Shown: piece by piece, positions 1 to 8,637 of the stretch
Layout: each line of letters opens with the position of its first letter
How positions within the stretch are numbered: the first letter of the stretch is position 1
From: Halostreptopolyspora alba
Lineage (GTDB): Bacteria > Actinomycetota > Actinomycetes > Streptosporangiales > Streptosporangiaceae
DNA: 64,000 nucleotides
Assembly: GCA_003725585.1 (NCBI GenBank)
Contig: RJMB01000001.1
Coordinates: 434,001-498,000 of the forward strand
Direction of reading: 5' to 3'
Program-made: the position numbers and the translations under genes
The notes under the pieces: generated by a model
Database searches by the model: none
Told to the model about the DNA's origin: nothing
What the model saw: the letters and a program-made list of their open reading frames with translations, nothing else

Positions 1-222
1 GAACATAAGGCGTCGACCACCACGGCGCCCATCCGCTGCCGGCGCCACCGTCAGCGGCGGTGCCGCTGCCCCACCGCACCGCCGCTGGAGCGCTCACCCC
101 GCGGTCGGGCACGGCCGCACCTCGTCGGGAGAGCCGACCGTCCCCGACACCACCCGGTCACGCTCCACGGGCGGGACCTGGCCGATCCGGGGGCACGGGG
201 CGACCCTCGGAACCCGAGGCCG
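1..222. other. Left edge without a recognised gene
   Basis: No reading frame here has recognisable protein features. The only structure seen is a short hairpin (CCTCGG, loop AAC, CCGAGG) at 205-219, immediately downstream of the minus-strand hydrolase stop codon; it could be a weak terminator for that gene but has no T-tract. Confidence 0.4.
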
Positions 223-1458
223 TCAGCTCGGACGCGTGACGGGGACGGCGGCCAGAGCGCGGTCGGCGGTCACGCTCGCGGACAGCATCAGGGGCAGCGC
301 GCGCGACCGTGCGGGACGGGGAAGGCCCTCCATACGGGCGGCGAGCGCGGGAAGGCGGCGATGGGTGGCGTTGGCGGTGGCCCGGGCCGCCGTGAGCGCC
401 ACCCGCGGGTGGAAGTCCAGGAAACTGTGCGCCGAGTTCTCGAATGGCACCAGTACGCCCTCGGGCAACGCCTCGGCGGTGCGCCGCGCCACCGGCCGCA
501 CGGTGCGCGTGTCCCGCGCGCCGGACAGCACCGTAGTGGGCCAGGTGCAGGTGGGCAGAACAGCGGGAAGGTCCACCGGTTGGCCGGCGAATTCGGGGAA
601 CCCCTCCGCCTGCCGATCGAAGAGCACGTGCGGATCCATCGGATCGCCGTCGGGGCGCACGTGGCCGAGCTCGCGATAGCTGATCGCCCCGGCCAGGTCG
701 AACTCCATGTAGTAGGGGTGGCGGCGCTGGACCTCGCTCTCGCCGAGTTGGCGGATGCGGTTCCAGGTCCGCGGCCGGCCCCGGCGCACCGCCGCCAGGA
801 GCCGCTCCACCAGCCCGGTGCCGCCCAACTCGTAGGCCACCGGAACCACCAGGCCGGTGTCGGCCACGGAGACCGTGCCGTCGGCGACCAGGGAGCGCAG
901 CGCGCTGGCCACGGCGGCGGTGTCGGGCGCGTCGCCGTTCCAGAACAGGCGGCGCAGGTGCCTACGCCGCAGATCCTCGCCGGAGGCCCCGCTGCTCGCC
1001 GAGTCCAGGACCATGGCCGCCACCCGTTCGGGGTGCCAGGCTCCCAGTGCCTGGGCCAGGTATCCGCCGTAGGAGGAGCCGTAGACCACGGCCCGTTCCC
1101 AGCCGCAGTCGTCCAGCACCGCCACCAGGTCGCCGACCACGGACTCCACGGTCATCGCCGCCATGGGCAGGTCGGCCCCTGTCCGGTCCGTGCGGGACAG
1201 GCCCACACCCCGGTGCTCGACCATCGCCACGTCGAAACCACGCCGGACCGCCGCCCCGCGTATCCCGCGGTACGGCAGCACCGAGGCCAACCCGGGACCG
1301 CCGGGGATGATGAGCAATGGGGTGTCGCCGGGCGTGCCTTCGCGGACATAGGTCAGGTCGAACTCGCCGGAGCGCCGCTCCACCGGCCGGGATAGCGTGC
1401 GCACCCCGGGCATGCGGCGTAGCCGTCGCCCCAAGCGCTGTTGCTGTGCGTGGTCCAT
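223..1458 (-). CDS. Alpha/beta hydrolase, proline iminopeptidase-like
   Basis: 411 aa from the ATG at 1458; an upstream in-frame start would add 23 low-complexity residues and is not favoured. Visible motifs are the oxyanion-hole sequence IPGGPG (about residues 51-56), the nucleophile elbow GSSYGG with Ser near 129, and a late His in NSAHSFL. GGPG followed by GxSxG is characteristic of the proline iminopeptidase branch (peptidase S33), which removes N-terminal proline or hydrolyses related small amides and esters. There is no signal peptide, so the enzyme is probably cytoplasmic. It diverges from the MarR gene and may share its control region. Exact substrate unknown. Confidence 0.8.
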   Translation of the reverse strand: MDHAQQQRLGRRLRRMPGVRTLSRPVERRSGEFDLTYVREGTPGDTPLLIIPGGPGLASVLPYRGIRGAAVRRGFDVAMVEHRGVGLSRTDRTGADLPMAAMTVESVVGDLVAVLDDCGWERAVVYGSSYGGYLAQALGAWHPERVAAMVLDSASSGASGEDLRRRHLRRLFWNGDAPDTAAVASALRSLVADGTVSVADTGLVVPVAYELGGTGLVERLLAAVRRGRPRTWNRIRQLGESEVQRRHPYYMEFDLAGAISYRELGHVRPDGDPMDPHVLFDRQAEGFPEFAGQPVDLPAVLPTCTWPTTVLSGARDTRTVRPVARRTAEALPEGVLVPFENSAHSFLDFHPRVALTAARATANATHRRLPALAARMEGLPRPARSRALPLMLSASVTADRALAAVPVTRPS

Positions 1459-1547
1459 GCCCCGAGCAACGTGTCCGGCGGTTCCCCCGTTCCGTATCGC
1501 CCGCGAGTCACGGGCACGAGCGGGCACGGTTCGGGCACACGACGGGG

Positions 1548-1576
1548 TTGTCGGGGGGAGGTGTCCCCCATATAGT
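1548..1576 (+). promoter_or_regulatory. Promoter of the marR-pps/rph operon
   Basis: A -35 TTGTCG at 1548-1553 and a -10 TATAGT at 1571-1576 are separated by exactly 17 bases. The -10 overlaps the dyad at 1573-1592, the position expected for a self-repressing MarR regulator. Confidence 0.6.
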
Positions 1577-1592
1577 TGCGTTTAAGCAACTA
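1573..1592. promoter_or_regulatory. Candidate MarR operator (inverted repeat)
   Basis: Perfect 7-base inverted repeat TAGTTGC, six-base spacer, GCAACTA. It covers the -10 box and ends just before the ribosome-binding site AGGTGG of the MarR gene. Size, symmetry and position fit a MarR-dimer site; binding is inferred. Confidence 0.65.
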
Positions 1593-1605
1593 TTGCGAGG
1601 TGGCA

Positions 1606-2046
1606 ATGGATGACCGGGAGCGGCTGCTCGAACTGCTTCGCACCATCCAGTCCAGCGTCATTCCATCCCTCGTCCGCGGCCACGAAGAGCACGACATCAC
1701 CCTGCTGCACGCCGCGCTGCTGCAAGCGCTGAACCGCGGCGGTGAGCCCACCGTCCGCGAGCTCGCCGACCTGATCGGCCGGTCGGTGTCGCGCACCAGC
1801 CGGCTCGTTGGCCAGCTCGAATCGCGTGAGCTGGCCCAACGCCGCGAGGACCCGGACGACCGCCGCGTCCGACGGGTACGCATCAGCGCCTCGGGACGCG
1901 CCGTGCTGGACGAGGTCCAGCGCATGCGGGTCGCGGCGCAACTGGAGCTGTGGGAGCATCTCGCCGCCGACGAGCGCGCGACCGTGCTCCACGCCATGGA
2001 ACTGCTGGCGAAGGCGGCACGGAGGTACCGCGATGAACGTGGTTGA
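1606..2046 (+). CDS. MarR-family transcriptional regulator
   Basis: 146 aa winged-helix protein. The ATG at 1606 is chosen because AGGTGG lies 2-7 bases before it; an in-frame TTG at 1576 lies inside the operator and is unlikely. The segment reading TVRELADLIGRSVSRTSRLV is the DNA-recognition helix-turn-helix, and REDPDDRRVRRVRIS is the beta-wing typical of MarR proteins. Its last 14 bases overlap the downstream PEP-synthase-like gene, so the two are translated together. It probably represses its own operon and is released by a small-molecule ligand; the hydrolase on the other strand may also respond. Confidence 0.9.
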   Translation: MDDRERLLELLRTIQSSVIPSLVRGHEEHDITLLHAALLQALNRGGEPTVRELADLIGRSVSRTSRLVGQLESRELAQRREDPDDRRVRRVRISASGRAVLDEVQRMRVAAQLELWEHLAADERATVLHAMELLAKAARRYRDERG

Positions 2047-4534
2047 ACTGGACCAACTCGACACGGCACGGGTCGACCTCGTCGGCGGCAAGGCGGCCGG
2101 CCTCGGCGCGCTCATCGCCGCGGGCGAGCCGGTGCCGCCGGGATTCTGCGTGACGACCGAGGCCCATCAACGGGTACGGGACACCTCAGGGGCGATCCCG
2201 GAGGCGCTGCGCGACGAGATCATCGGGGCCTACCGGCGGCTCGGCGGGGGAGCGGTGGCCGTGCGCTCCAGCGCCACGGCCGAGGACCTGCCCCAGGCCA
2301 GCTTCGCCGGCCAGCAGGAGACCCTCCTCAACGTCAACGGCGAGGACGCGCTCGTCGAGGCGATACACCAGTGCTGGGACTCGCTGTGGACCGAGCGTGC
2401 GATGCGCTACCGCGAGCACAACGACATCGACCACGCCACGGTCCGCATGGCCGTCGTGGTGCAGCGCATGGTCGACGCCGAGGTGGCCGGGGTGCTGTTC
2501 ACGGCCAACCCGGTCACCGGGAGCCGCCCACAGACCGTGGTCGACGCCGCCCCTGGTCTGGGCACCGCGGTGGTCGACGGAACGGTCAACCCCGACCACT
2601 ACGTGCTCGACGCGGCCCCGGAGCCGGACACGGTACGGGAGGGTTGTCTGACGGCCACCCAGCTCGCGGAGCTCTACCACGCCGGACAGCGGATCCAGCG
2701 CCACTTCGGCGTTCCCCAGGACGCCGAGTGGGCGATCGACACCTCCGGGCGGCTCTGGCTGGTGCAGTCCCGGGCGATCACCACGCTGTTCCCACTTCCC
2801 GACACCGACCGGCCGGGACCGCGGGTGTACCTGTCGGCCAGCGCGGTTCAGGGGGTGCTGCACCCCCTGACCCCCATGGGGATGGCGGTGATGAAGCTGG
2901 CGGGCGCCGGAATGTGCCGCGCGGTCGGCATCCGGGTCGACCCGATCGACGGCCCGCCCGGCTTCGTCGACGTTGGCGGACGCATGTTCATCGACTTCAC
3001 GAGCGTGGTGCGCAGTAAGCTCACCCGGAGGAACCTGCGTGGGCGCATGGAGATCTACGGGCCGCGCGTGGCCGCCGCGGTCGGGCGGGTCCTCGCCGAC
3101 CCGCGGTTCTCCCCGAGGCCCGGTCCGCCGTTCCGGGTGAGCACGGCCGCGAGAGGCGCGCTGCGGTTCGGGCCACCCGCCACGGCCGCGGTACTGCGGG
3201 CGTTGGCTCGCCCAGAGGCGGCGCGCGCCCGGACCCACCGGGTGGGAGCCGAGTTCGAGCGGGCCATGACCGCCCCCGCCACCCTGACCACGATGGAGCG
3301 GCGGCTGCGCTTCGTGGAGGAGGCGAGCCGAACGGTAACGCCCCTCCTGCGTATGGTCTGGCCGCTGTGGCCGGCGATGATAGCCAGCTACCTGCCGGTA
3401 TGGCTGCTCGACGGCATCGCCGAGGAGGGCGAGGTCGAGACCGTGCTGCGCGGGATGCCGCACAACCCCACCACCGAGATGGACCTCGCACTGTGGCGAT
3501 TGGCGAGCGAGGCCGGCGAGCATCGCGAGCTCCTCACCACCACTCCGCCCGCGGAACTGGCCGCGCGTTACGGGGACGGCACGCTGCCCGACATCGGGCT
3601 GGAGGAGTTCCTCGCCCAGTACGGTCGGCGGGCCGTCGCCGAGATCGACGTCGGCGTGCCCCGCTGGGCCGAGGACCCCACACCGGTCTTCGCGGCCATC
3701 GCGGGCTACCTGCGCCTCACCGACCCCGAGCAGGCCCCCGACCGGCGGTTCGCCCGGGCCGTGTCCGAGGCCGAGGCCAAGCTCGCCGAGCTGGTGCGCC
3801 GGGCGCGCCCGAGCCGGCCGCTGCGGGCACGCGCCGCCGGGTGGCTCATGGGGCGGGCGCGCGCCCTCGCGGGCCTGCGCGAGCTGCCCAAGTTCTGCTG
3901 GCTGCACGGGCTCGGGCAGATCCGCGCGCAGCTGCTGCTGGTGGGGGAGGAGCTCACCGGAAAGGGGCTGCTGGACCGGCCCGACGACATCATGTTCCTG
4001 AACGTGCGCGAGGCGTACACGGCCGTCGCCGGGACCGACCTGCGCGACCGCGTCGCCGAGCGGCGGGCCACCCACGACCGGGAGACACGGCGGAGCGCCG
4101 TCCCCAACGTTGTGCTCTCCGACGGCACCGACCCGGAGACCCTGCTCGCGCCGGAGCCCGACGGTGAGGGGACCCTCACCGGGATGGCGGCCGCCCCCGG
4201 AACCGTCACCGGGACCGCCCGGGTCGTCCTGGACCCCGCGGGCGCGAGTGTGCGCCCGGGCGAGATCCTCGTCGCTCCCTCCACCGACCCCGGATGGACC
4301 CCGTTGTTCATGACCGCGGGCGGGCTGGTGACCGAGACCGGCTCACCGGTGAGCCACGGCCCCACCGTGGCGCGGGAGTACGGTATCCCGGCGGTGATCG
4401 GAATCGACGCGGCCACCCGGGTGATCCGAACCGGCCAGCGGATCACCGTGAACGGGTCGACGGGAGCGGTCGAGCGCCACAGTCCCATTGATCGCGCAGC
4501 TAACGAGAGCGCCGACGACGTATCGAGCCGGTAG
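2033..4534 (+). CDS. PEP synthase-like phosphotransferase, candidate rifampin phosphotransferase
   Basis: 833 aa. Start ATG 2033 has GGAGG at 2021-2025 and overlaps the MarR gene. The N-terminal 300 residues are an ATP-grasp PEP/pyruvate-binding domain (GGKAAGLGAL, VRSSATAEDLPQASFAGQQE, WAIDTSGRLWLVQSRAI). A middle helical domain of about 400 residues follows. The C-terminal swivelling domain has LVTETGSPVSHGPTVAREYG with the phosphorylatable His at about residue 775. Order and length match rifampin phosphotransferase (Rph), which uses ATP to phosphorylate rifamycins; the same three-domain layout also occurs in uncharacterised PEP-synthase homologues. Co-expression with a ligand-sensing MarR regulator fits an antibiotic-modifying role, but the substrate is inferred. 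Confidence 0.75.
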   Translation: MNVVELDQLDTARVDLVGGKAAGLGALIAAGEPVPPGFCVTTEAHQRVRDTSGAIPEALRDEIIGAYRRLGGGAVAVRSSATAEDLPQASFAGQQETLLNVNGEDALVEAIHQCWDSLWTERAMRYREHNDIDHATVRMAVVVQRMVDAEVAGVLFTANPVTGSRPQTVVDAAPGLGTAVVDGTVNPDHYVLDAAPEPDTVREGCLTATQLAELYHAGQRIQRHFGVPQDAEWAIDTSGRLWLVQSRAITTLFPLPDTDRPGPRVYLSASAVQGVLHPLTPMGMAVMKLAGAGMCRAVGIRVDPIDGPPGFVDVGGRMFIDFTSVVRSKLTRRNLRGRMEIYGPRVAAAVGRVLADPRFSPRPGPPFRVSTAARGALRFGPPATAAVLRALARPEAARARTHRVGAEFERAMTAPATLTTMERRLRFVEEASRTVTPLLRMVWPLWPAMIASYLPVWLLDGIAEEGEVETVLRGMPHNPTTEMDLALWRLASEAGEHRELLTTTPPAELAARYGDGTLPDIGLEEFLAQYGRRAVAEIDVGVPRWAEDPTPVFAAIAGYLRLTDPEQAPDRRFARAVSEAEAKLAELVRRARPSRPLRARAAGWLMGRARALAGLRELPKFCWLHGLGQIRAQLLLVGEELTGKGLLDRPDDIMFLNVREAYTAVAGTDLRDRVAERRATHDRETRRSAVPNVVLSDGTDPETLLAPEPDGEGTLTGMAAAPGTVTGTARVVLDPAGASVRPGEILVAPSTDPGWTPLFMTAGGLVTETGSPVSHGPTVAREYGIPAVIGIDAATRVIRTGQRITVNGSTGAVERHSPIDRAANESADDVSSR

Positions 4535-4623
4535 CCCCACGAGCGACGAATCGCGCTCACCGGTTGGCACCAAGCCGCTTTCCGTGTCGACGACGACAAG
4601 ACCAACGCCGTGGTCAGCCGGGC

Positions 4624-5781
4624 TCAGGTGGCGTCCACCCCGGTCAGGGAACGACCGATGATGAGCTTCTGGATCTGGCTGGTGCCCTCGTACAGGGTGA
4701 GTACCCGGGCGTCGCGCAGGTACTTGCCGAGCGGGTACTCGTCGATGAACCCGTAGCCCCCGAACACCTGCAGGCAGTTGTTGGCGACCCGTACCGCGGT
4801 CTCGCTGGCGGAGAGCTTGGCCATCGAGGCGGGCGCGGTCACCTCCTTGGATCCGGCCCCCGCGTCGACCATGGCCGCGGCGCGCCACGTCAGCATCCGC
4901 GCCGACTCGACGTCGACGGCCGAGTCAGCCAGCAGCTCCTGCACCAGCTGCTTCGAGGCGATCGGCGCGCCGAACTGGGTGCGCTCGGTCGAGTACCGTA
5001 CCGCCGCGTCCAGCGCCGCCCGCGCCACCCCGACACCGCCGGCCGCGACCGAGATCCGGCCCTTGGCCAGGGCGGACAGCGCGATCGCCAGCCCCTTGCC
5101 GACCTCGCCCAGGCGCGCCGAGTCCGGCACCCGCACATCCTGGAACGACAGCGACGCGGTGGCCTGGCCGCGCAGCCCGAGCTTGCCGTGGATGGTGGTG
5201 GCCGTGAAGCCGGGGGTGTCGGTGGGGACGAGGAAGGCCGTGATCCCCTTGCCACCGTCGTCGGAGGTGCGGGCGAACACCAGCGCCACCGACGCCCACG
5301 TGCCGTTGGTGATGAAGATCTTCTCGCCGTTGAGAACCCAGTCGTCGCCGTCGCGCGTGGCGCGGGTGCGTAGCGAGCCGGCGTCGGAACCGCTGTCGGG
5401 TTCGGTCAGCGCGAAGCAACCGAGCGCCTCGCCCGAGGTCAGCCTGGGCAGCCAGTACCGCCGCTGTTCCGGGGATCCGTACGTCGCGATCGTCTTGGTG
5501 ACCAGCCCGAGAGAGACCGACACGACCCCGCGTACCGAGGAGTCGCCGCGCCCGAGCTCCTCGCACACCAGCACGTAGCTGAGCATGTCGACCTCGGTGC
5601 CGCCGTACTCCTCGTCGATCGTGAGGCCGAGGAAGCCGAGCTCGCCCAGACGGGTGAACAGGCCCCGGTCGATGGACTCGGCGCGGTCCCACTCCCGGAT
5701 GTGGGGGACGATCTCGGCGTCCACGAACTCCGCGGCCATCTGCCGGATGCCGCGCTGCTCCTCGTTCAGTGTCAGGTCCAT
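4624..5781 (-). CDS. Acyl-CoA dehydrogenase
   Basis: 385 aa, usual length for the short/branched-chain acyl-CoA dehydrogenase family. It forms trans-2-enoyl-CoA using FAD and passes electrons to ETF. Visible are the N-terminal helical domain (LNEEQRGIRQMAAEFV), the FAD/substrate signature CFALTEPDSGSDAGS, the middle beta-domain, and the C-terminal LYEGTSQIQKLI with the catalytic base Glu at about 365. It lies 91 bases downstream of the CoA-transferase beta gene on the same strand, so it is probably in that operon and acts on the CoA ester the transferase makes. Chain specificity cannot be read from the sequence. It converges with the Rph-like gene. Confidence 0.9.
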   Translation of the reverse strand: MDLTLNEEQRGIRQMAAEFVDAEIVPHIREWDRAESIDRGLFTRLGELGFLGLTIDEEYGGTEVDMLSYVLVCEELGRGDSSVRGVVSVSLGLVTKTIATYGSPEQRRYWLPRLTSGEALGCFALTEPDSGSDAGSLRTRATRDGDDWVLNGEKIFITNGTWASVALVFARTSDDGGKGITAFLVPTDTPGFTATTIHGKLGLRGQATASLSFQDVRVPDSARLGEVGKGLAIALSALAKGRISVAAGGVGVARAALDAAVRYSTERTQFGAPIASKQLVQELLADSAVDVESARMLTWRAAAMVDAGAGSKEVTAPASMAKLSASETAVRVANNCLQVFGGYGFIDEYPLGKYLRDARVLTLYEGTSQIQKLIIGRSLTGVDAT

Positions 5782-5872
5782 CGTCAGCCAATCAGGGGTC
5801 GGGTGGGGCCGGGGCGGTCCACAGCGCGGGTGTGGGGCGGGGGCAACGGCGGGCGCGCCGGAGGTGGCACGG

Positions 5873-6661
5873 TCACCGCAGGTACACGCGTGTCGGGTCG
5901 ATGCGCTCGCGCAGCGGCTCCAGTTCGGCGCGGGTTGGCGGTTCGGTCACCGCCACCTCGGGGGCCAGGCGCAGGGGCCAGCCGGTCGCGGCGGTTACGT
6001 CGGCCACCTCCACGCCGGGGTGGACCGCGCTGAGCGTCAGCTCTCCGTCGTCGGCCGCGGTGAGGACCCCCAGGTTGGTGACCACCGTGGTCACGCCGCG
6101 TCCGGTGGTGCCCACGTTCGGGTTGGCCCGGCGGGCGCGGAGCGGGGCGGGGCTGGTGCAGAAGTCCAGCGTCTCGACCAGGGAGGTGGGGGTGTGCCGG
6201 CGCAGCACCACGAACACCTCCGCGGCGTTGGCCATCACCTCGGCGGCCCCTCCCGAGCCCGGTAGCCGGACGGTGGGCTGGGCGTAGTCGCCGATGACCG
6301 TGCTGTTGAGGCTGCCCCAGCGGTCGATCTGGGCGCCGCCGAGGAACCCCACGTCGATGCGGCCGCCCTGCAGCACGTAGCCGAACAGCGCGTGCATGCC
6401 CAGGATGCACTCGGCACCGGTGGCGAGCGGCGCGTCGGCGATCGTCTGCGGCAGCCGCGGCGGGTGAGCCCCGGTCACGCCCGACTCGTAGACCTGCTCG
6501 ATGCCGGGTTCGGTGGTGGCCTGCGCCAGTGCCACGGCGAGCGTGGGTAGCCCGATCCCGGCGAACACGCGGCGCCTGCCGCGCAGGCACCGGGCGCTGA
6601 CGACGGTGAGCAGCTCGCTGGGGGTGCATCCGGTCAGGTTCGGCTCGCTCGTGGCCGTCAC
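5873..6661 (-). CDS. CoA-transferase family I, beta subunit
   Basis: 262 aa from GTG 6661, which overlaps the alpha-subunit stop as GTGA, a sign of tight translational coupling. Family I CoA-transferases swap CoA between carboxylic acids through a glutamyl-CoA intermediate on the beta subunit; the candidate Glu is in QVYESG (about residue 59), a position resembling glutaconate CoA-transferase GctB. Other family features are FAGIGLPTLAVALA and the glycine-rich LQGGRIDVGFLGGAQID. Resembles GctB/IpdB-type subunits used on bulky or aromatic-derived acids more than the short 3-oxoadipate enzymes. Substrate unknown. Confidence 0.85.
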   Translation of the reverse strand: MTATSEPNLTGCTPSELLTVVSARCLRGRRRVFAGIGLPTLAVALAQATTEPGIEQVYESGVTGAHPPRLPQTIADAPLATGAECILGMHALFGYVLQGGRIDVGFLGGAQIDRWGSLNSTVIGDYAQPTVRLPGSGGAAEVMANAAEVFVVLRRHTPTSLVETLDFCTSPAPLRARRANPNVGTTGRGVTTVVTNLGVLTAADDGELTLSAVHPGVEVADVTAATGWPLRLAPEVAVTEPPTRAELEPLRERIDPTRVYLR

Positions 6662-7593
6662 AGTGCGCTCCCGTAGTCGACCGGGGTGGACATGGCGGGC
6701 ACCGGCCGCAGCCGGTCGAAGTAGCCGGGGCCGAGCTTGGCGAGGTAGGCGTCGTGGTCCGGGAGGTCGTAGACCCACTCACGTAGCCATTCCCGTAGGG
6801 CGTCGGGGTCGCGGCTGATGTCGGGCCACGACCGGTAGAACTCGTTGTCGCGGTCGTAGTAGCCCTGCACGAACGAGGGGTGGGCGCCGCGCGGGCACTC
6901 GACCACGGCGTCCACCGCGAGGCCGGGGATCGTGGTGCGGTTGGGGTCTGAGCGGATGACCTCGTCGTCGGCGACCTCCTCGACGACGGCGACGGTCCGG
7001 CGCGCGGCGAAGGCCACCTCCTGCTGCGGCCCGAGGATCCCCCACGCCTGGACGTTGCCGGCACGGTCGGCGCGCTGGGCGTGCACGATCGCGACGTCGG
7101 GGTGCAGTGGCGGTACCGCGTAGACCTCCTCGGTGCCGCCGTTGGCAGCGGGGAAGGGCGAGGTGACGGTGCGGATGTTGGGGTTGCGCGCGGGCAGGTC
7201 GCCCCCCGCGTAGGAGCGCACCGGGTAGAACGGCAGGTGGGACGCGCCGGCGATGTAGCGGCCGAGGAGCCCGTAGTGGCTGTACTCCTCGATCTCCAGG
7301 GGGCGCGGGTCGCCGTGTTCGATCGCCCGCCGGATCGCGTGCAACGAGCCCACGGAGCTGTTCCCGGTGAACGAGAAGATCATCTTCGTGGCCACGCCGG
7401 CGGCGACGAGCTGGTCGAACACGATGTCGGGTGTCATGCGGACGATCGTGAGGCGCTGCCGGCGCTGTCGGATCAGTTCGTGACCGGCCGCGACGGGGAT
7501 CAGGTGGGTGAACCCCTCGAGCGCCACGGTGTCGCCGTCGTTGACGTGCTCGGCGATCGCGTCGCGCATCGTCGCCAGCTTCGATCGGGCCAT
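6658..7593 (-). CDS. CoA-transferase family I, alpha subunit
   Basis: 311 aa, ATG 7593 preceded by an AAGGA ribosome-binding site. Partner of the beta subunit with which it overlaps by four bases. Recognised by the N-terminal GDTVALEGFTHLIPVAAGHELI, the central VTSPFPAANGGTEEVYAVPP and AIVHAQRADRAGNVQAWG, typical of GctA/IpdA-like alpha chains. First gene of a probable three-gene operon (alpha, beta, acyl-CoA dehydrogenase), divergent from a LysR regulator and with LysR-type boxes in the 114-base gap. With the TRAP importer downstream of the regulator, the likely role is activating an imported carboxylate to its CoA ester. Confidence 0.87.
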   Translation of the reverse strand: MARSKLATMRDAIAEHVNDGDTVALEGFTHLIPVAAGHELIRQRRQRLTIVRMTPDIVFDQLVAAGVATKMIFSFTGNSSVGSLHAIRRAIEHGDPRPLEIEEYSHYGLLGRYIAGASHLPFYPVRSYAGGDLPARNPNIRTVTSPFPAANGGTEEVYAVPPLHPDVAIVHAQRADRAGNVQAWGILGPQQEVAFAARRTVAVVEEVADDEVIRSDPNRTTIPGLAVDAVVECPRGAHPSFVQGYYDRDNEFYRSWPDISRDPDALREWLREWVYDLPDHDAYLAKLGPGYFDRLRPVPAMSTPVDYGSAL

Positions 7594-7643
7594 CGGTGTT
7601 CCTTACGGGAGTGAGTACCGCCGACACCGTGACACGGCGCACT

Positions 7644-7683
7644 CAGTATGGTCCAATACTGGATCAACACCGCACTGATACTG
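7644..7683. promoter_or_regulatory. LysR-type operator region
   Basis: Perfect inverted repeat CAGTAT, six bases, ATACTG at 7644-7661, plus an extra ATACTG half-site at 7678-7683. It lies between the divergent CoA-transferase and LysR genes, where LysR regulators normally bind. The minus-strand reading CAGTATTGGACCATACTG recurs with 14 of 18 matches at 8668-8685 upstream of the TRAP transporter. Confidence 0.6.
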
Positions 7684-7707
7684 ATTCCGACTTAAAGTTG
7701 GGGTGTC

Positions 7708-8637
7708 GTGGAGCTTCGTCACATCGCCGGATTCGTCGCCGTCGCCGAGGAGCTGCACTTCGGGCGGGCCGCGGCGCGGCTGAACATGGCCCAACCTCCG
7801 CTCAGCCAGCAGGTCCGGGGGCTGGAGCGGGAGTTGGGCGTGCGCCTGTTCGAGCGCAACACGCGTTCGGTGCGGCTGACACCCGCTGGCGAGGGCTTCC
7901 TGCCGCACGCCCGCCAGGTCCTGGCCGACGCCGATCTGGCCCGCAGAGCCGCGGTCGCCGGCGGTAGTGGGGAGGTGGGTCGGGTCAGTATCGGCTTCGC
8001 CGGGGCGAGCAGCCACGAGGCCATCCCCAAGCTGACCAAGGCTGTCCGGGCCGCGCACCCCGGAATCGAGCTGCGCCTGCAAGGGCAGACCTACGCCGGT
8101 GTGGCGCTCGCGCGCGTGGCCGACCGCGAGCTCGACATCGGGTTCGTGCGGCTGCCCGCGCGACGGTCCGGTGTGCGTACCCGGGTCATCCAGCACGAGC
8201 GCCTGGTCGCCGCGCTGCCCTCGGACCACCGGCTGGCCGACGAGCCCGACATCGAGGTGGCCGACCTCGCCGAGGAACCCTTCGTCGCGTTCCCGGGCAC
8301 CGAGGGATCCAGTGTGCGGGAGAACATGGTGCGCCTGGCCCTGGAAGCGGGCTTCACCCCGCGCATCGTGCAGGAGGCCCCCGACTCCTACACCATTCTC
8401 GACCTGGTCGCCGCCGGGGTCGGGGTGACGATCACGGTGTCGTCGGTGCAGCACATCCGGCGCTCCGGGATGGTCTACCGGGAGCTGCGCGGTGACGTCC
8501 CCACCATCGGCTCGGCGCTGGCCTGGCGTGAGGACAACGCCTCGGCGGCGTTGCACACGGTACTGCGGGTGGCCGAGCGGGTGCTGCCGACCCCGTCGAG
8601 CGGTGAGGTACGGGGGCTGCAGCCCGGTCTTGATTGA
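7708..8637 (+). CDS. LysR-family transcriptional regulator
   Basis: 309 aa from GTG 7708. The N-terminal helix-turn-helix is clear (LHFGRAAARLNMAQPPLSQQ, then ELGVRLFERNTRSVRLTPAG) and is followed by a two-lobed effector-binding domain starting near residue 90 (VSIGFAGASSHEAIPKL). LysR proteins bind small carboxylates or aromatic acids and usually activate a divergent operon. Here the divergent operon is the CoA-transferase/acyl-CoA dehydrogenase set and the next gene downstream is a TAXI-TRAP importer; both carry a similar dyad, so this protein probably controls both. The effector is likely the imported acid or its CoA ester. Confidence 0.92.
   Translation: MELRHIAGFVAVAEELHFGRAAARLNMAQPPLSQQVRGLERELGVRLFERNTRSVRLTPAGEGFLPHARQVLADADLARRAAVAGGSGEVGRVSIGFAGASSHEAIPKLTKAVRAAHPGIELRLQGQTYAGVALARVADRELDIGFVRLPARRSGVRTRVIQHERLVAALPSDHRLADEPDIEVADLAEEPFVAFPGTEGSSVRENMVRLALEAGFTPRIVQEAPDSYTILDLVAAGVGVTITVSSVQHIRRSGMVYRELRGDVPTIGSALAWREDNASAALHTVLRVAERVLPTPSSGEVRGLQPGLD

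Noticed and set aside
1459..1605. Rifamycin-associated element before the Rph-like gene
   Set aside because: Looked for an inverted repeat of that type; only the MarR-type dyad is present.
2186..4075. Long minus-strand open frame opposite the PEP-synthase-like gene
   Set aside because: It mirrors a real gene; residues are His/Pro/Gly/Arg-rich as expected for an antisense frame in high-GC DNA.
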